Positions 51,356 through 60,883 of a stretch of DNA of 64,000 nucleotides are shown piece by piece. Numbering within the stretch: the stretch's first letter is position 1; every line of letters begins with the position of its first letter. Both the position numbers and the translations under genes were made by a program. This stretch comes from Paenibacillus turpanensis. Lineage in GTDB: Bacteria > Bacillota > Bacilli > Paenibacillales > YIM-B00363. The notes below the pieces were generated by a model, which was not told where the DNA came from, ran no database searches, and worked only from the letters and a program-made list of their open reading frames with translations. Location of the stretch: positions 67,328 through 131,327 of the forward strand of contig NZ_WTLI01000006.1 of the NCBI RefSeq assembly GCF_011421635.1, written 5' to 3'.

Positions 51356-53116
51356 TTATGCAAAATATTGTTTCCACCTGCTGTCTACCAGCTTTACGAT
51401 ATCCTCCCGCGGGAACAATTCATCCGGGTATCCCGGCTTCATACGCGCATCGATGACGATCGGCAGCGTATATTCAAGATGATGCTTACGTACCTGAGCA
51501 TCCATCACCATATCACTCGCCGGATTGAAGCGTGTGAACACCGTCCAGAGGAAGGAAAGCTGACTTTCGGCGATCGCTGCATCGTCCGCGATAATAATGA
51601 GCGGCCAATGGGACAAATGCTTTACCCTAGGCAGCAATCGCTGTGCAAAATCCGGCGCAGCCGTATAGGAAGGTCCGGATACAACTAAACAGCCTTTACA
51701 GTACGGACGGATATCGTCGATTTCGGCAATCGGTCCTTCATTGTACACTGCGGGAAGCTCCCGCTTCTTGTCCGGACCTACGCCAAGCAGCAGCGCCTTG
51801 CTGCCGTGATTTAAGCGGTCGCCGGTATAATCCAGCGTATCATGCGACGTATTGCCAAAGATAAACAAATCGGAGCCCGGATCAAACCGCTCCAATACCG
51901 TTTCCAGCAGCACATCGAAACGGTCGAGCGGAACCGGACGGTCCGTTACGATTAAAAATTTCGTCAGGCGCAGCTGCCCTTCGCCGAGAATGCGGAACGC
52001 TGTGCTTAGCGCCTCGCGTGAATAGCTTTCCCGCACAATGGCGGCTGCCAGCGGATGAACGCCGGTTTCCGCGTAGGCCCACAGCTCTTTAACCCCCGAC
52101 ATCGCCATCGGGAAAGCTGGCGCCAGCAGACGCTGTAAGAACTCGCCAAGGAAATAATCCTCTTGGCGCGGCTTGCCCACGATCGTCGCCGGATAAATGG
52201 CGTCCTTCCGGTGCCATACGCGGTCGACGTTGAACACCGGGAACTCATGCGCCAGCGAGTAGTAGCCAAAATGGTCGCCGAACGGCCCTTCCATTCTGCG
52301 CTCGTGCGGCGGAACCTTGCCGCAAATCGCAAATTCCGCTTCCGCGACTAGCCGATGGCCGCCGTAAGGGTCCTGCGTCACGCGAAGCTTCTTATTGAGC
52401 ATCAGCGAGGTCAACATCAGCTCCGGCAAATGCTCGGGCACCGGTGCAATCGCTGAAGCGATCAAAGCCGGTGGTCCCCCTAGGAATACAGTTACAGGGA
52501 GCGCTTCCCCGCGCTTCTCCGCTTCGTGGTAATGGAAGCCGCCGCCCTTATGAATCTGCCAATGCATACCGGTCGTTTGGTCATCGTATACCTGCATCCG
52601 GTACATCCCGAGATTATGCGCACGTGTTTCCGGATGCTCCGTATACACCAACGGTAAGGTAACGAAAGGCCCGCCGTCCTCCTGCCAGCTTGTCAGGACG
52701 GGAAGCCCCTGAAGCGGATTCTCCCGCCTCACATTGCCGAGAATCGGCGCTTCCTTGCCATCGATCTGCTTCGTTCCGACCTTCATGAGATCCATGATCA
52801 TGCTGCGGTGTTCCCACAATGCTTTCGGCGTAGGTGGAATCAGCGTATGCATTGCACCTACGACTTCCTTCATAAACTGCTCGGGCTTCGGTCCGAAGGC
52901 TAGGTCAACCCGGCGGCTTGTCCCGAACAAGTTCGTTACGACCGGAAACGAGCTGCCTTTTACATTCGTGAAAAGCAGCGCAGGTCCGCCCTCGTCAATG
53001 ACTCTGCGGTGAATTTCCGCCAGCTCCAAATACGGATCAACCGGCTCGGAGATGATGACAAGTTCATTTTCTCTTTTTAAATACTCCAAGAAGGAGCGCA
53101 AATTATCAAATACCAC
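51356..53116 (-). CDS. mqnL: UbiD-family decarboxylase, MqnL-like
   Basis: A prenylated-FMN-dependent decarboxylase of 586 residues. Family blocks are NLRSFLEYLKRENELVII, PLVYTEHPETRAHNLGMYRMQ, HWQIHKGGGFHYHEAE, RMEGPFGDHFGYYS and VHPLAAAIVRESY. The length and the presence of mqnE in the same window fit the menaquinone-specific SCO4490/MqnL group, which decarboxylates 1,4-dihydroxy-6-naphthoate derivatives. A role as another UbiD (aryl acid) cannot be ruled out. GTG 53116 has GAGGGG 8 bases upstream. It lies 15 bp after ctaA. Confidence 0.85.
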   Translation of the reverse strand: MVFDNLRSFLEYLKRENELVIISEPVDPYLELAEIHRRVIDEGGPALLFTNVKGSSFPVVTNLFGTSRRVDLAFGPKPEQFMKEVVGAMHTLIPPTPKALWEHRSMIMDLMKVGTKQIDGKEAPILGNVRRENPLQGLPVLTSWQEDGGPFVTLPLVYTEHPETRAHNLGMYRMQVYDDQTTGMHWQIHKGGGFHYHEAEKRGEALPVTVFLGGPPALIASAIAPVPEHLPELMLTSLMLNKKLRVTQDPYGGHRLVAEAEFAICGKVPPHERRMEGPFGDHFGYYSLAHEFPVFNVDRVWHRKDAIYPATIVGKPRQEDYFLGEFLQRLLAPAFPMAMSGVKELWAYAETGVHPLAAAIVRESYSREALSTAFRILGEGQLRLTKFLIVTDRPVPLDRFDVLLETVLERFDPGSDLFIFGNTSHDTLDYTGDRLNHGSKALLLGVGPDKKRELPAVYNEGPIAEIDDIRPYCKGCLVVSGPSYTAAPDFAQRLLPRVKHLSHWPLIIIADDAAIAESQLSFLWTVFTRFNPASDMVMDAQVRKHHLEYTLPIVIDARMKPGYPDELFPREDIVKLVDSRWKQYFA

Positions 53117-53131
53117 AGCAAGAACCCCTCT

Positions 53132-54040
53132 CTAACGGCGTCGAACGACCGTCGCGAGGCTTATATACGCAAGCACAGCGAATAAAGCCGAAACCACGAC
53201 GACGTGCAGTAAAATCGAGAACAAATACCACTCTCTCTCCACAGAAAACACAAGCAGAGCGCCGCTGATCACTTGCAGGGATACCAAGTAAGCAGCCCAG
53301 GCCCCCACCGTCCGGATTACACCGCCCTGTCCTCTTGCCAAATACGCCAAACGCAGGACAAGAATAAACAACACGGCTGCCGCTAAACGGTGCACAAACA
53401 CAATGGCGGTCGCCCCTTGCAAATCGGGAATCAGCTCTCCGTTGCAAAGCGGCCAGCCTGTACAGCCGCCGATCGAAGAGGTGTGCTTGACGAATGCACC
53501 CAAGTAAACAACGACATAACTGAAAACCGCAGTAAACCAAGACAAATATCGAAATTCGCTCGAAAATACCGTCGGCATTCCGCCAAACGTCGTTTTGCTT
53601 GTTGAGTTGAACTCCTCCCGCACGGCCATGGCCAGCAAATAGGTACTGGCGAAGGCGGTCAAAGAAAAGCCGAAGTGCAGTGCCATAACGGCCGAGGATT
53701 GAGGCTTTACAACCGCTAATGCACCCAGGATAGCTTGAAGAAAAGTGAAAAAGAACGTACTGCCAATGTACCACTTGGCATCCTTCCGATGTTTCAGCCC
53801 GACAAAAACAGCAATGGTAGTAGCAAGCACCAGCAGTCCGATGATTCCGGTCGTTAGACGATGAGTGTACTCGATTAAGGATTCAATCGTATAAGCAGGT
53901 ACAAAACGGCCGTTGCAGAGCGGCCAATCGTCGCCGCAGCCCATTCCCGATTCGGTATTTGTAACAACGGCCCCCATCAGCACCACGATGAACATGCCGA
54001 TGAATGTTAAGTTAGATAGCCATGAAATTGTGCGTTTCAA
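53132..54040 (-). CDS. ctaA: Heme A synthase CtaA
   Basis: An integral membrane monooxygenase converting heme O to heme A for aa3-type oxidases. The 302-residue protein has eight helices in two homologous halves, each with a Cys pair loop (CGDDWPLC near 36-43; CTGWPLC near 190-196) and conserved heme-ligand His residues (EYTHRL, ALHFGF, FVHRL, LLHVVVV). TTG 54040 is used with AGGTG 7 bases upstream. It heads the ctaA-mqnL-HEPN-SDR operon. Confidence 0.95.
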   Translation of the reverse strand: MKRTISWLSNLTFIGMFIVVLMGAVVTNTESGMGCGDDWPLCNGRFVPAYTIESLIEYTHRLTTGIIGLLVLATTIAVFVGLKHRKDAKWYIGSTFFFTFLQAILGALAVVKPQSSAVMALHFGFSLTAFASTYLLAMAVREEFNSTSKTTFGGMPTVFSSEFRYLSWFTAVFSYVVVYLGAFVKHTSSIGGCTGWPLCNGELIPDLQGATAIVFVHRLAAAVLFILVLRLAYLARGQGGVIRTVGAWAAYLVSLQVISGALLVFSVEREWYLFSILLHVVVVSALFAVLAYISLATVVRRR

Positions 54041-54137
54041 AAGTATACACCTGCTTTAGCTAAAATCATACAACCTTCATTATACCGTTTCAAAAAAGGG
54101 AATTCCATGTCGTTTGGTGACAAAACCTTGACCATGG

Positions 54138-54176
54138 AAAAAGCCGCCCATCCATTGAGGACAAGCGGCTTCTCAC
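54138..54176 (-). terminator. Terminator after the thioredoxin-like gene
   Basis: AAGCCGC and GCGGCTT arms around a 17-base loop, followed by TTTTT on the minus strand, about 55 bp past the stop at 54230. Confidence 0.65.
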
Positions 54177-54229
54177 GGCTTTGAATTAACCTACTGAATT
54201 ACCCCACCACCCGGGCAGGATATCGTTAC

Positions 54230-54580
54230 TTAGTCCGGCTTCGCTAAACTGGCCGATACTTCAACCACACGGTCTAAAAACTGCTCGATCTCTTCCCGTG
54301 TCTTACGAAGCTTGCTTACGAAACGAATCGTTTCCTTGCCGTTAACGAAAGCAACAAAGCTCGGAATCCCAAGAATGCCAAGGCGTTCACAAAGATCCGG
54401 CAGATCATCGCGATCCGCTTCCATTAGCTGAAGACGGTCGGCGTAAGCCTGCTCCACCTCGGGCATAAACGGGTCAATGTAATGACAATCCTTGCACCAG
54501 GTTGTTTTAAAAACGACGACCGTTGGCTTCGCCGAGGATATAGCTTCTTCAAATGCTTGCTCCGATGTAATCTTGTTCAT
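54230..54580 (-). CDS. Thioredoxin-like protein (CKDC active site)
   Basis: A 116-residue thioredoxin fold with WCKDC at about 30-34, the cis-Pro loop GIPSFVAF and an acidic region DRDDLPDLC. It lacks a signal peptide, so it is cytoplasmic. The unusual CKDC pair suggests a redox role different from TrxA at 31427. AAGGAG lies 8 bases before ATG 54580. It ends with a terminator and lies 100 bp after the lipoprotein gene on the same strand. Confidence 0.88.
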   Translation of the reverse strand: MNKITSEQAFEEAISSAKPTVVVFKTTWCKDCHYIDPFMPEVEQAYADRLQLMEADRDDLPDLCERLGILGIPSFVAFVNGKETIRFVSKLRKTREEIEQFLDRVVEVSASLAKPD

Positions 54581-54680
54581 CGTTCCCACTCCTTGTAAAG
54601 CGATTTTGGAACCTTCAGCCATTTTACAAGGTTATAGCATTCCCACCCGAGAAAGTCAACGGCGCGTTTACGTTAAGCAA

Positions 54681-56258
54681 TTATTCCTTCGTAATTTCAA
54701 CCGTACGGGTTTCCGGTGTCCAGTTTACTTCTGCGCCAAGCACATCAGCGATAAACGCAACTGGAACAAATGTTGTGCCTTCATAGTTGTCAGGTGCTTC
54801 CGGAAGCTCAACCGCATTGCCGTTAACGGTTGCTGTTTTGCTGCCTACAACAAGCTCAATGGTTGTGCCGTTGAAGTCTTTAACCGTTACCTGCTGCTTT
54901 ACACCATCCCATGTTACCTTCGCGCCAAGGCGCTCGGAGATCATGCGGGTCGGTACCATAGTCGTACCTTGACCTTTAATGTAAGGAGTGAAAGGCGATG
55001 TATAGCCAGTATCCTCTTCGTCAAGCATGAGGGTAAGGCTTCTTTTCGTAATTTTCAAATCGTTTTTCAAGAAATCATAAAGCAGGGACTTTTTGTCGAT
55101 ATTTTCCAAGAAATGCTCCGGCGTTGCATTTTCCTCATCGATTGTGTACGGCTCGCCTTCAATCGTATCAATTGCCGTTACTTTGCCAAGATTCCAATAC
55201 TCATCTTCCATTGTCAATGTAATGGAGCGAAGATCATCCGATTCCTTGGCTTCGCCTTTTTTCGGCTTCATCACAAATTCGAAATTCGATTTACGCGGGT
55301 TCATATCCTCATCAAAGTACATGTTGCTCTTGATATAGGTATTTTCGTCCAACGGGAAGTTTTCTTCCGCCTCTGCCAGCTTCGCGTCTATATCTACAAG
55401 AAGCTGATCCGTCAACATTTTGATTTGTGTATAAGCTAGATCGATCGCCAGCGTTTTGTCCGCCAATACCGTCGACAACATAGCTCCTGCTTCGGATTGA
55501 GCAATCTCCTCGTTCTTAGCAAGGTCGTTGAGCATAGGCAGCATCATGTCGTAAAGAACGCTGAGCAGCTCCTTAATCCCTTCTTCGTCCTTAAGCACGC
55601 TTACGATGAACTCCTTGCCCAGCTTTACAAACTCCGTGCCATAAACTTCGGCATGAAGCTTATGCAGGGATACCGTCTCACCGTGAACCTGTTCGCTGAC
55701 CTTTTCCACCGAAATTACATTCGGGTTCGGTAAGTTTTCAACAAACAGCCCGCTCACAGCTGCAATATACTCATCGGTATGCTTCAAAGCAGCTTCTTGC
55801 AGAGCCTTGATATCAAAAGGCATTGCCGCCGCTTGTTCAGCAGGAATTCCACTAAGGCCAAACAGCGGAACCTCGATTGGCTTCTTCATGCCTTCCGCTG
55901 TGAAGAGCAGCTTTTCCGAATTTGTTACTGCTTCAAATGGAATGCTGCCTTTTCCAAATTCAAGCGTTCCCTTCAAGGAAGCGTTCTGACGGTCCAGTGC
56001 TTTCATCGAAGTTACGTTAAAAGTAACGGATTGGAATAATTTCAACATCTTCTCAGCTTGCTCGTCTGCCCCGTCAAATGCCTTTTCATTAACGTCGAGC
56101 TTTAACGACATTTTAAAAGACCCTTCATAATTTTGCATCTTCGTCGACGCAGTCAGTGCTTTGTTGACGTCAAATCCATTAACTGCTTCACAGCCCGTCA
56201 AAACAACGAGGAGCAGCGCCAACACTCCGCTCAGCCAAACTTTCCAACTTTTCGGCAT
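54681..56258 (-). CDS. Lipoprotein with copper-amine-oxidase-like stalk domain
   Basis: 525 residues. A lipobox (LLLVVLTGC, Cys at about 23) predicts a lipid-anchored surface protein. The middle is a long helical and beta region without recognised family (lolA-like in look). The last about 120 residues match the copper amine oxidase N-terminal (stalk) domain common in Paenibacillus exoproteins (MVPTRMISERLGAKVTWDG and TFVPVAFIADVLGAEVNW). No catalytic amine oxidase domain is present. It is probably an envelope protein of unknown role. Confidence 0.85.
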   Translation of the reverse strand: MPKSWKVWLSGVLALLLVVLTGCEAVNGFDVNKALTASTKMQNYEGSFKMSLKLDVNEKAFDGADEQAEKMLKLFQSVTFNVTSMKALDRQNASLKGTLEFGKGSIPFEAVTNSEKLLFTAEGMKKPIEVPLFGLSGIPAEQAAAMPFDIKALQEAALKHTDEYIAAVSGLFVENLPNPNVISVEKVSEQVHGETVSLHKLHAEVYGTEFVKLGKEFIVSVLKDEEGIKELLSVLYDMMLPMLNDLAKNEEIAQSEAGAMLSTVLADKTLAIDLAYTQIKMLTDQLLVDIDAKLAEAEENFPLDENTYIKSNMYFDEDMNPRKSNFEFVMKPKKGEAKESDDLRSITLTMEDEYWNLGKVTAIDTIEGEPYTIDEENATPEHFLENIDKKSLLYDFLKNDLKITKRSLTLMLDEEDTGYTSPFTPYIKGQGTTMVPTRMISERLGAKVTWDGVKQQVTVKDFNGTTIELVVGSKTATVNGNAVELPEAPDNYEGTTFVPVAFIADVLGAEVNWTPETRTVEITKE

Positions 56259-56401
56259 GTAAACTCTCCTTTTCCATTTATGTACTTACACCACCATTAT
56301 ACGGGATAAACAGCATTTTGGTTTCGTACAAGCTAAATAAAAGTTTTTTATCAGCCAAATCGACATATGATAGGTAAAAAGAGTTTGGAGGGGCGGACGA
56401 C

Positions 56402-57685
56402 GTGTCAATTCGACATTCATCAGGTTGGAAGCAATTGGCGGATAAAATAGCCGGCGCACCCTTACATTTGCTGCGCTACCTGCAGTCGAAGCTCGGTGCG
56501 CTGCTGCTGGACGAAAAGGAGCCGGGGACCGAATCGATTGCTGTATCGAAAAAAGTATGGGCCGCCGTACGCACCCAGCTCCTCGACATGCTGAATTCGG
56601 CTTCCGGGGAAGCGGCCGTCTTAGAAAGCGCGGAACAGTTCCGACTTCGATTGCGGGCAGCCGATCTAGCATTGGTCCAAGAAATCGATGAGGATACAAA
56701 ACGCTTGAACCGAAACAATGTAACCCGTACCGAGGCCTACTATCATTCCTTTATGCGCTGTCCGGAACTTCACTGGGCCCTGCTTGCACACATGGTTTCC
56801 CGCAACGGCGGCTGGAGCATGACCGATTTAAAAGGGGATCTGCTGCCGCACCTCATGGACTCGGCAAAAGCGGAAACCTTATTTCAATTTTTGGAAAAAG
56901 CGAACTGGCTGATTTTCCAAGATGCCTACCCGCAGCTGCTGCTTTATGAAAAAAGCCGAAAACATGGCCGCTCCCTTTTTTATTTGCTGCCGGCTTTCTC
57001 CGTATCCCGCTTTATGCGGCCGATTTGGGAAAGCTTCTGGGAAAATCGCAGCTCCGCGATGCTGACGATCGGCTTGATCATTAACGAGCAGCATTATATC
57101 GAACAGCGAATCCTGCAGGACGAATACTGGAAACAGCAGGTAGTGGATACCTTAACGTTTAAAGTACAATCGCTGCTGCAGCTGAACCAAGTCTTTTTTC
57201 CGATGAAGGAGATTGGACAGCGGGATGTGCCCTTGGCCGGATTAATAGTAGAGCAGTTTTCCAGCCTAGAGGAGCGCATTGAATTTGGCAAAAAGCTGTA
57301 CGCCATGCTGTTCGGTATTCCCTCCGTTTCCGAAGGCGCCCGCCGGTTTGCCCAGGCAAGGCGGCATACCGGGTCTCGGGCCGATTACTGGCCGCATCTT
57401 TTTGCCACGGTGCGAAAATCACCGGCTGCGGCTGTATACAAGCGGCGGCTTGACGGAGAACGTCTGCTGGAGGATGCCGAGCCGTTTTACAGCCCTCCGC
57501 TCAACCAAGCGTGGCCCGATCAACGGCATCCCGAGCCGGATCGCAGCGATTGGTTTATAAATACGTCAGCGTTTCGGTACATGCGAAGCGTTGAGCCGCC
57601 GTTCCCTTACGAGATGTCGGATGAAGCCATGTTTGGGCTGAACAAGATTGAACTGGCTGTGCTCGCCGGCGAAGCGTTGAAGTAA
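56402..57685 (+). CDS. YppC-like DUF2515 family protein
   Basis: 427 residues, soluble and helical. The central blocks RNNVTRTEAYYHSFMRCPELHWALLAHMVSRNGGW and LIINEQHYIEQRI are those of DUF2515 (B. subtilis YppC), function unknown. The Met start is GTG 56402 with GGAGGGG about 10 bases upstream. It is the only plus-strand gene between 49768 and 63732, divergent from the lipoprotein gene, and it ends at a bidirectional terminator. Confidence 0.8.
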   Translation: MSIRHSSGWKQLADKIAGAPLHLLRYLQSKLGALLLDEKEPGTESIAVSKKVWAAVRTQLLDMLNSASGEAAVLESAEQFRLRLRAADLALVQEIDEDTKRLNRNNVTRTEAYYHSFMRCPELHWALLAHMVSRNGGWSMTDLKGDLLPHLMDSAKAETLFQFLEKANWLIFQDAYPQLLLYEKSRKHGRSLFYLLPAFSVSRFMRPIWESFWENRSSAMLTIGLIINEQHYIEQRILQDEYWKQQVVDTLTFKVQSLLQLNQVFFPMKEIGQRDVPLAGLIVEQFSSLEERIEFGKKLYAMLFGIPSVSEGARRFAQARRHTGSRADYWPHLFATVRKSPAAAVYKRRLDGERLLEDAEPFYSPPLNQAWPDQRHPEPDRSDWFINTSAFRYMRSVEPPFPYEMSDEAMFGLNKIELAVLAGEALK

Positions 57686-57726
57686 CGATTCAAACGTTTC
57701 TCCCCATTTGAGAATATCCCGACAAA

Positions 57727-57768
57727 CAAACAAGCCGCTTGGGCGATCTGCCCTTGCGGCTTGTTATA
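57727..57768. terminator. Bidirectional terminator
   Basis: ACAAGCCGC / GCGGCTTGT arms with an inner GGGC...GCCC stem, between the convergent yppC-like and flippase genes; A-rich on the left and T-rich on the right. Confidence 0.8.
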
Positions 57769-57787
57769 TAACCAGCAGCATCCCGAT

Positions 57788-59539
57788 CTACGACTGGACC
57801 TGCTGCTTCTTGCTCTTACGGTCAAGACGGTTCGCCAGCTTGCGAAGCGGCCCCGGCATCCGCCGCAGCTCATCCGCAGTTACTACGCGGAACAAGGCCA
57901 GCAGCGCAGCGTACAGGATTACGGTCAGCATACCGATCAATACACAGTGCAGCGCGTAACTGCCGCGAAGAGCCCAGCCCTCCGCTCCGAACATAACGTG
58001 CTTCTGTAAAAGCTGCTGAAGGCCGATTCCCGCCGCCGATATAATCGCAATAACGCTCAGTAAGCCCGCCCAGCGCTTTCGATCGAAGAAGCGCACCTGC
58101 GCCTGCTTTCGCATCGCGCGAAGGTTTAACGTCATGGTCACGATAAAAGCCAGCGCCGTCGAAACAATCGCACCCTGTACGCCAAACAGCGGCACAAGCG
58201 CAAAATTGCCAACAAGCTTCACAACAAGGCCAATCGCAACAAAGACCACCTGAGCACGGACAATCCCCATGCCCATCAAGATCGCCGATGAAGTTAGCAT
58301 GACAATTTGAAACATCGCGCTAACGGTTAAACCCGAAATCGTTAGGGAGCCCTCGGTATCCGTAAAAATGAGACCATTCAGCGGATGCGCTGCCAAAGCA
58401 AAAAACAGCACTAGCGGCAAACCCGATAACACACCGAGCCGCAGAGCCATAGAAGCCTGCCGCTCAACTTCAGGCCGATCTCCTCTAGCATGCGCAGCCG
58501 ATACGATCGGTACAATTGACTGGCTGATCGCAATAGCCAAAATAACAGGGATTCCTGCTATAGACTGAGCCCGCGCTGTCAGTATCCCTAAAATCTCGAT
58601 CGCTTTCAGCTGTTCCATCTGTGATTTCAACAATGCGACAATGCTGGAGCTGTCGATTAAATAAACGAGGTTGACCATGGTCGAAATAATCGCAATCGGC
58701 ACGCCATAAGCCAGCATTTGCTTATAAATGCCTCTGAGCCGCTGCGGGTCCGTCCCCGAAGTATTCCCCGCCGTCTCGCCCTGCTTCCTTGCAGCCAAGC
58801 TTTGGTCGACCGCAGAAACCGCCGTCGACGTCCCGCCGGTAGGGACAACCTCAGCGGTCCCCGCCGCATCAGCCGGGGCCCCCGATTCCTGACGGTCCCT
58901 GCGCTTCAAGCGAAGCCATGCTATGCCCATCACGGCTAGTGCCGCAATCGCTCCGATGACCCCGCCGAAGGAGGCGCCCGCGACGGCCCACTCCATGCTC
59001 GTGCCTAATTCGAGCAGCACGTAAGCAAGCAGCACCGCCGAGCCGACCCGAAGAATTTGCTCGATGATTTGCGAGATCCCATTCGATACCATCTGCTGAC
59101 GCCCCTGAAAATACCCGCGAAGAATCGCGACTAACGGAAAAAACAGCAGTGCCGGAGCAAGCGCCCGAATCGCCCAAACCGCGTCTGGGGTGTGGCTGAT
59201 ATGTACCGCATAGAAAGGGGCAGCCGCATACAACCCGACGCTTGCAACAACGCCTGCCGCAAGCGAAAACCAAACAGCCGCACGGAATACGCGTTCCGCT
59301 TCATCTATGCGGCCGACCGCATAACGTTCCGAGACCATTTTACTAAGCGTACTTGGAATCCCCGCCGTCGCCACTACTAATAAAGTTAAATAAATGTTTG
59401 AGGCCACGCCGAAGGATGCCATACCGGCATCCTGCAGCAGCTGCTGCAGCGGAACCCGCTGCACAACGCCCAAAAACCGCGCAACAAAGGCGGCGAGCGT
59501 TAAAACTAACGTTCCTTTTAACAACGAATCCTTCGACAA
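57788..59539 (-). CDS. MurJ/SpoVB-type MOP flippase
   Basis: A 583-residue polytopic protein with about 14 helices of the MVF/polysaccharide-export branch of the MOP superfamily. The start MSKDSLLKGTLVLTLAAFVARFLG is typical of SpoVB/YtgP. A long Gly/Ala/Ser-rich loop (about 225-265) separates the two halves. YtgP (MurJ) and SpoVB flip lipid II during growth or cortex synthesis; which of these fits cannot be told. It follows the ThuA gene by 21 bp. Confidence 0.85.
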   Translation of the reverse strand: MSKDSLLKGTLVLTLAAFVARFLGVVQRVPLQQLLQDAGMASFGVASNIYLTLLVVATAGIPSTLSKMVSERYAVGRIDEAERVFRAAVWFSLAAGVVASVGLYAAAPFYAVHISHTPDAVWAIRALAPALLFFPLVAILRGYFQGRQQMVSNGISQIIEQILRVGSAVLLAYVLLELGTSMEWAVAGASFGGVIGAIAALAVMGIAWLRLKRRDRQESGAPADAAGTAEVVPTGGTSTAVSAVDQSLAARKQGETAGNTSGTDPQRLRGIYKQMLAYGVPIAIISTMVNLVYLIDSSSIVALLKSQMEQLKAIEILGILTARAQSIAGIPVILAIAISQSIVPIVSAAHARGDRPEVERQASMALRLGVLSGLPLVLFFALAAHPLNGLIFTDTEGSLTISGLTVSAMFQIVMLTSSAILMGMGIVRAQVVFVAIGLVVKLVGNFALVPLFGVQGAIVSTALAFIVTMTLNLRAMRKQAQVRFFDRKRWAGLLSVIAIISAAGIGLQQLLQKHVMFGAEGWALRGSYALHCVLIGMLTVILYAALLALFRVVTADELRRMPGPLRKLANRLDRKSKKQQVQS

Positions 59540-59560
59540 ATTTAACCCACCTACTATCGT

Positions 59561-60274
59561 TTACTGAAGAGGCTCAAGCGGCTGATGATTTCCGTACTTC
59601 GGCGCCGCTCCCCGCGGAGCCCCCGCCCAGCGAATGCCATTAAAGATCACTTTTAACACATCTTTGTTATAGTAAGTCGGGTACGTTTCATGCCCCGGAC
59701 GGAAATAAAAGATTTTCCCCTGTCCGCGATAGAACGTACAGCCGCTGCGGAATACTTCCCCGCCTTGAAACCAGCTGACGAACACCAGCTCATCTGGAGC
59801 CGGAATATCAAAATGCTCGCCGTACATTTCCTCATGCTCAATCTCAAAATACTCCCCGAGACCTGCAGCGATCGGATGGGCAGGATTGACTACCCAGACA
59901 CGCTCTTTTTCATTCGCTTCCCGCCACTTCAGATCACAGGTTGTGCCCATCAGCCTTTTAAAAATTTTCGAGAAATGGCCGGAATGCAGCACGACAAGAC
60001 CCATGCCCTCAAGCACCCGTTTATGTACTCTGGCAACGATCTCGTCCGATACTTCCTCGTGTGCGATATGCCCCCACCAAACAAGCACATCGGTTTGATC
60101 CAGAACAGCTTGCGATAAGCCATGCTCCGGCTCGTCTAATGTCGCGAAGCGGATGGTCAAATCGTCGGAAGCAATTCCATCTGCTATTGCTCCGTGCAGT
60201 CCTTTTGGATAAAGCTCAGAAACCTTCGGATTTTTTTTCTCATGGCGATGTTCATTCCAAATCGTCACGTTCAT
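59561..60274 (-). CDS. ThuA-like (trehalose utilization) domain protein
   Basis: A 237-residue protein with a class-I glutamine-amidotransferase-like fold: [11 protein letters not shown] at the start, [29 protein letters not shown] and [15 protein letters not shown] at the end. ThuA proteins are linked to trehalose or disaccharide 3-keto use; this one is a short cytoplasmic version. AGGAGG lies 9 bases before ATG 60274. It is separated from DUF456 by a 117-bp gap and then runs into the flippase gene. Confidence 0.85.
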   Translation of the reverse strand: MNVTIWNEHRHEKKNPKVSELYPKGLHGAIADGIASDDLTIRFATLDEPEHGLSQAVLDQTDVLVWWGHIAHEEVSDEIVARVHKRVLEGMGLVVLHSGHFSKIFKRLMGTTCDLKWREANEKERVWVVNPAHPIAAGLGEYFEIEHEEMYGEHFDIPAPDELVFVSWFQGGEVFRSGCTFYRGQGKIFYFRPGHETYPTYYNKDVLKVIFNGIRWAGAPRGAAPKYGNHQPLEPLQ

Positions 60275-60391
60275 CCTGATCTTCCTCCTAATCTGGTAGC
60301 TGAGATTCGGCTTCGGGCCTGCCTCGTTCTCCTGTGATCCAGCCTCACATAACAATAGACGTTCGCTCTCTTGCTTGCAGCTAGTAATTCT

Positions 60392-60877
60392 CTAGAACCA
60401 AATCCAAAACACGAACAGTACGATCATGAACACCTGCAGCACCGTTTTGACAACAATGCCTGATAACAGTCCGACAACCGAGCCCCAGCCGACCTTCATT
60501 AAATGTTGCGTATCTCTTGAGACGGTAAGCTCACCAAGTACTGCGCCGAGAAACGGACCCGCTACGAGACCGACAACCGGAATCACGAACGGCCCGATAA
60601 TAATGCCGATCGTCGAACCGATGACTGACGCCCTCGAGCCGCCGTACCGGTTCACCCCCCAAGCGCCAACCGCATAATCGGCTACAAAAATTACAACGGT
60701 AATAAACGTCTGAATGACCCAGAACCAGACGTTCAGCTGCTCGAATCCGAAGAAGAAGCCATATACAAAGAAAGCCCCGTAAACTGCCAGTACCCCCGGC
60801 AAAATAGGGAACACAGCCCCGGCCATCCCGACTATAAACAATGCGATGACCAGCACCCATCCTATGATGTCCATCAT
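60392..60877 (-). CDS. DUF456 membrane protein
   Basis: 161 residues, hydrophobic almost throughout, about five segments. The Gly-rich start GMAGAVFPILPGVLAVYGAF and the central IIGPFVIPVVGLVAGPFLGAVLGE are typical of DUF456, function unknown. GGGGAG lies 9 bases before the ATG at 60877. It is 6 bp from the HAD gene and so cotranscribed. Confidence 0.88.
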   Translation of the reverse strand: MMDIIGWVLVIALFIVGMAGAVFPILPGVLAVYGAFFVYGFFFGFEQLNVWFWVIQTFITVVIFVADYAVGAWGVNRYGGSRASVIGSTIGIIIGPFVIPVVGLVAGPFLGAVLGELTVSRDTQHLMKVGWGSVVGLLSGIVVKTVLQVFMIVLFVFWIWF

Positions 60878-60883
60878 CCGAGA

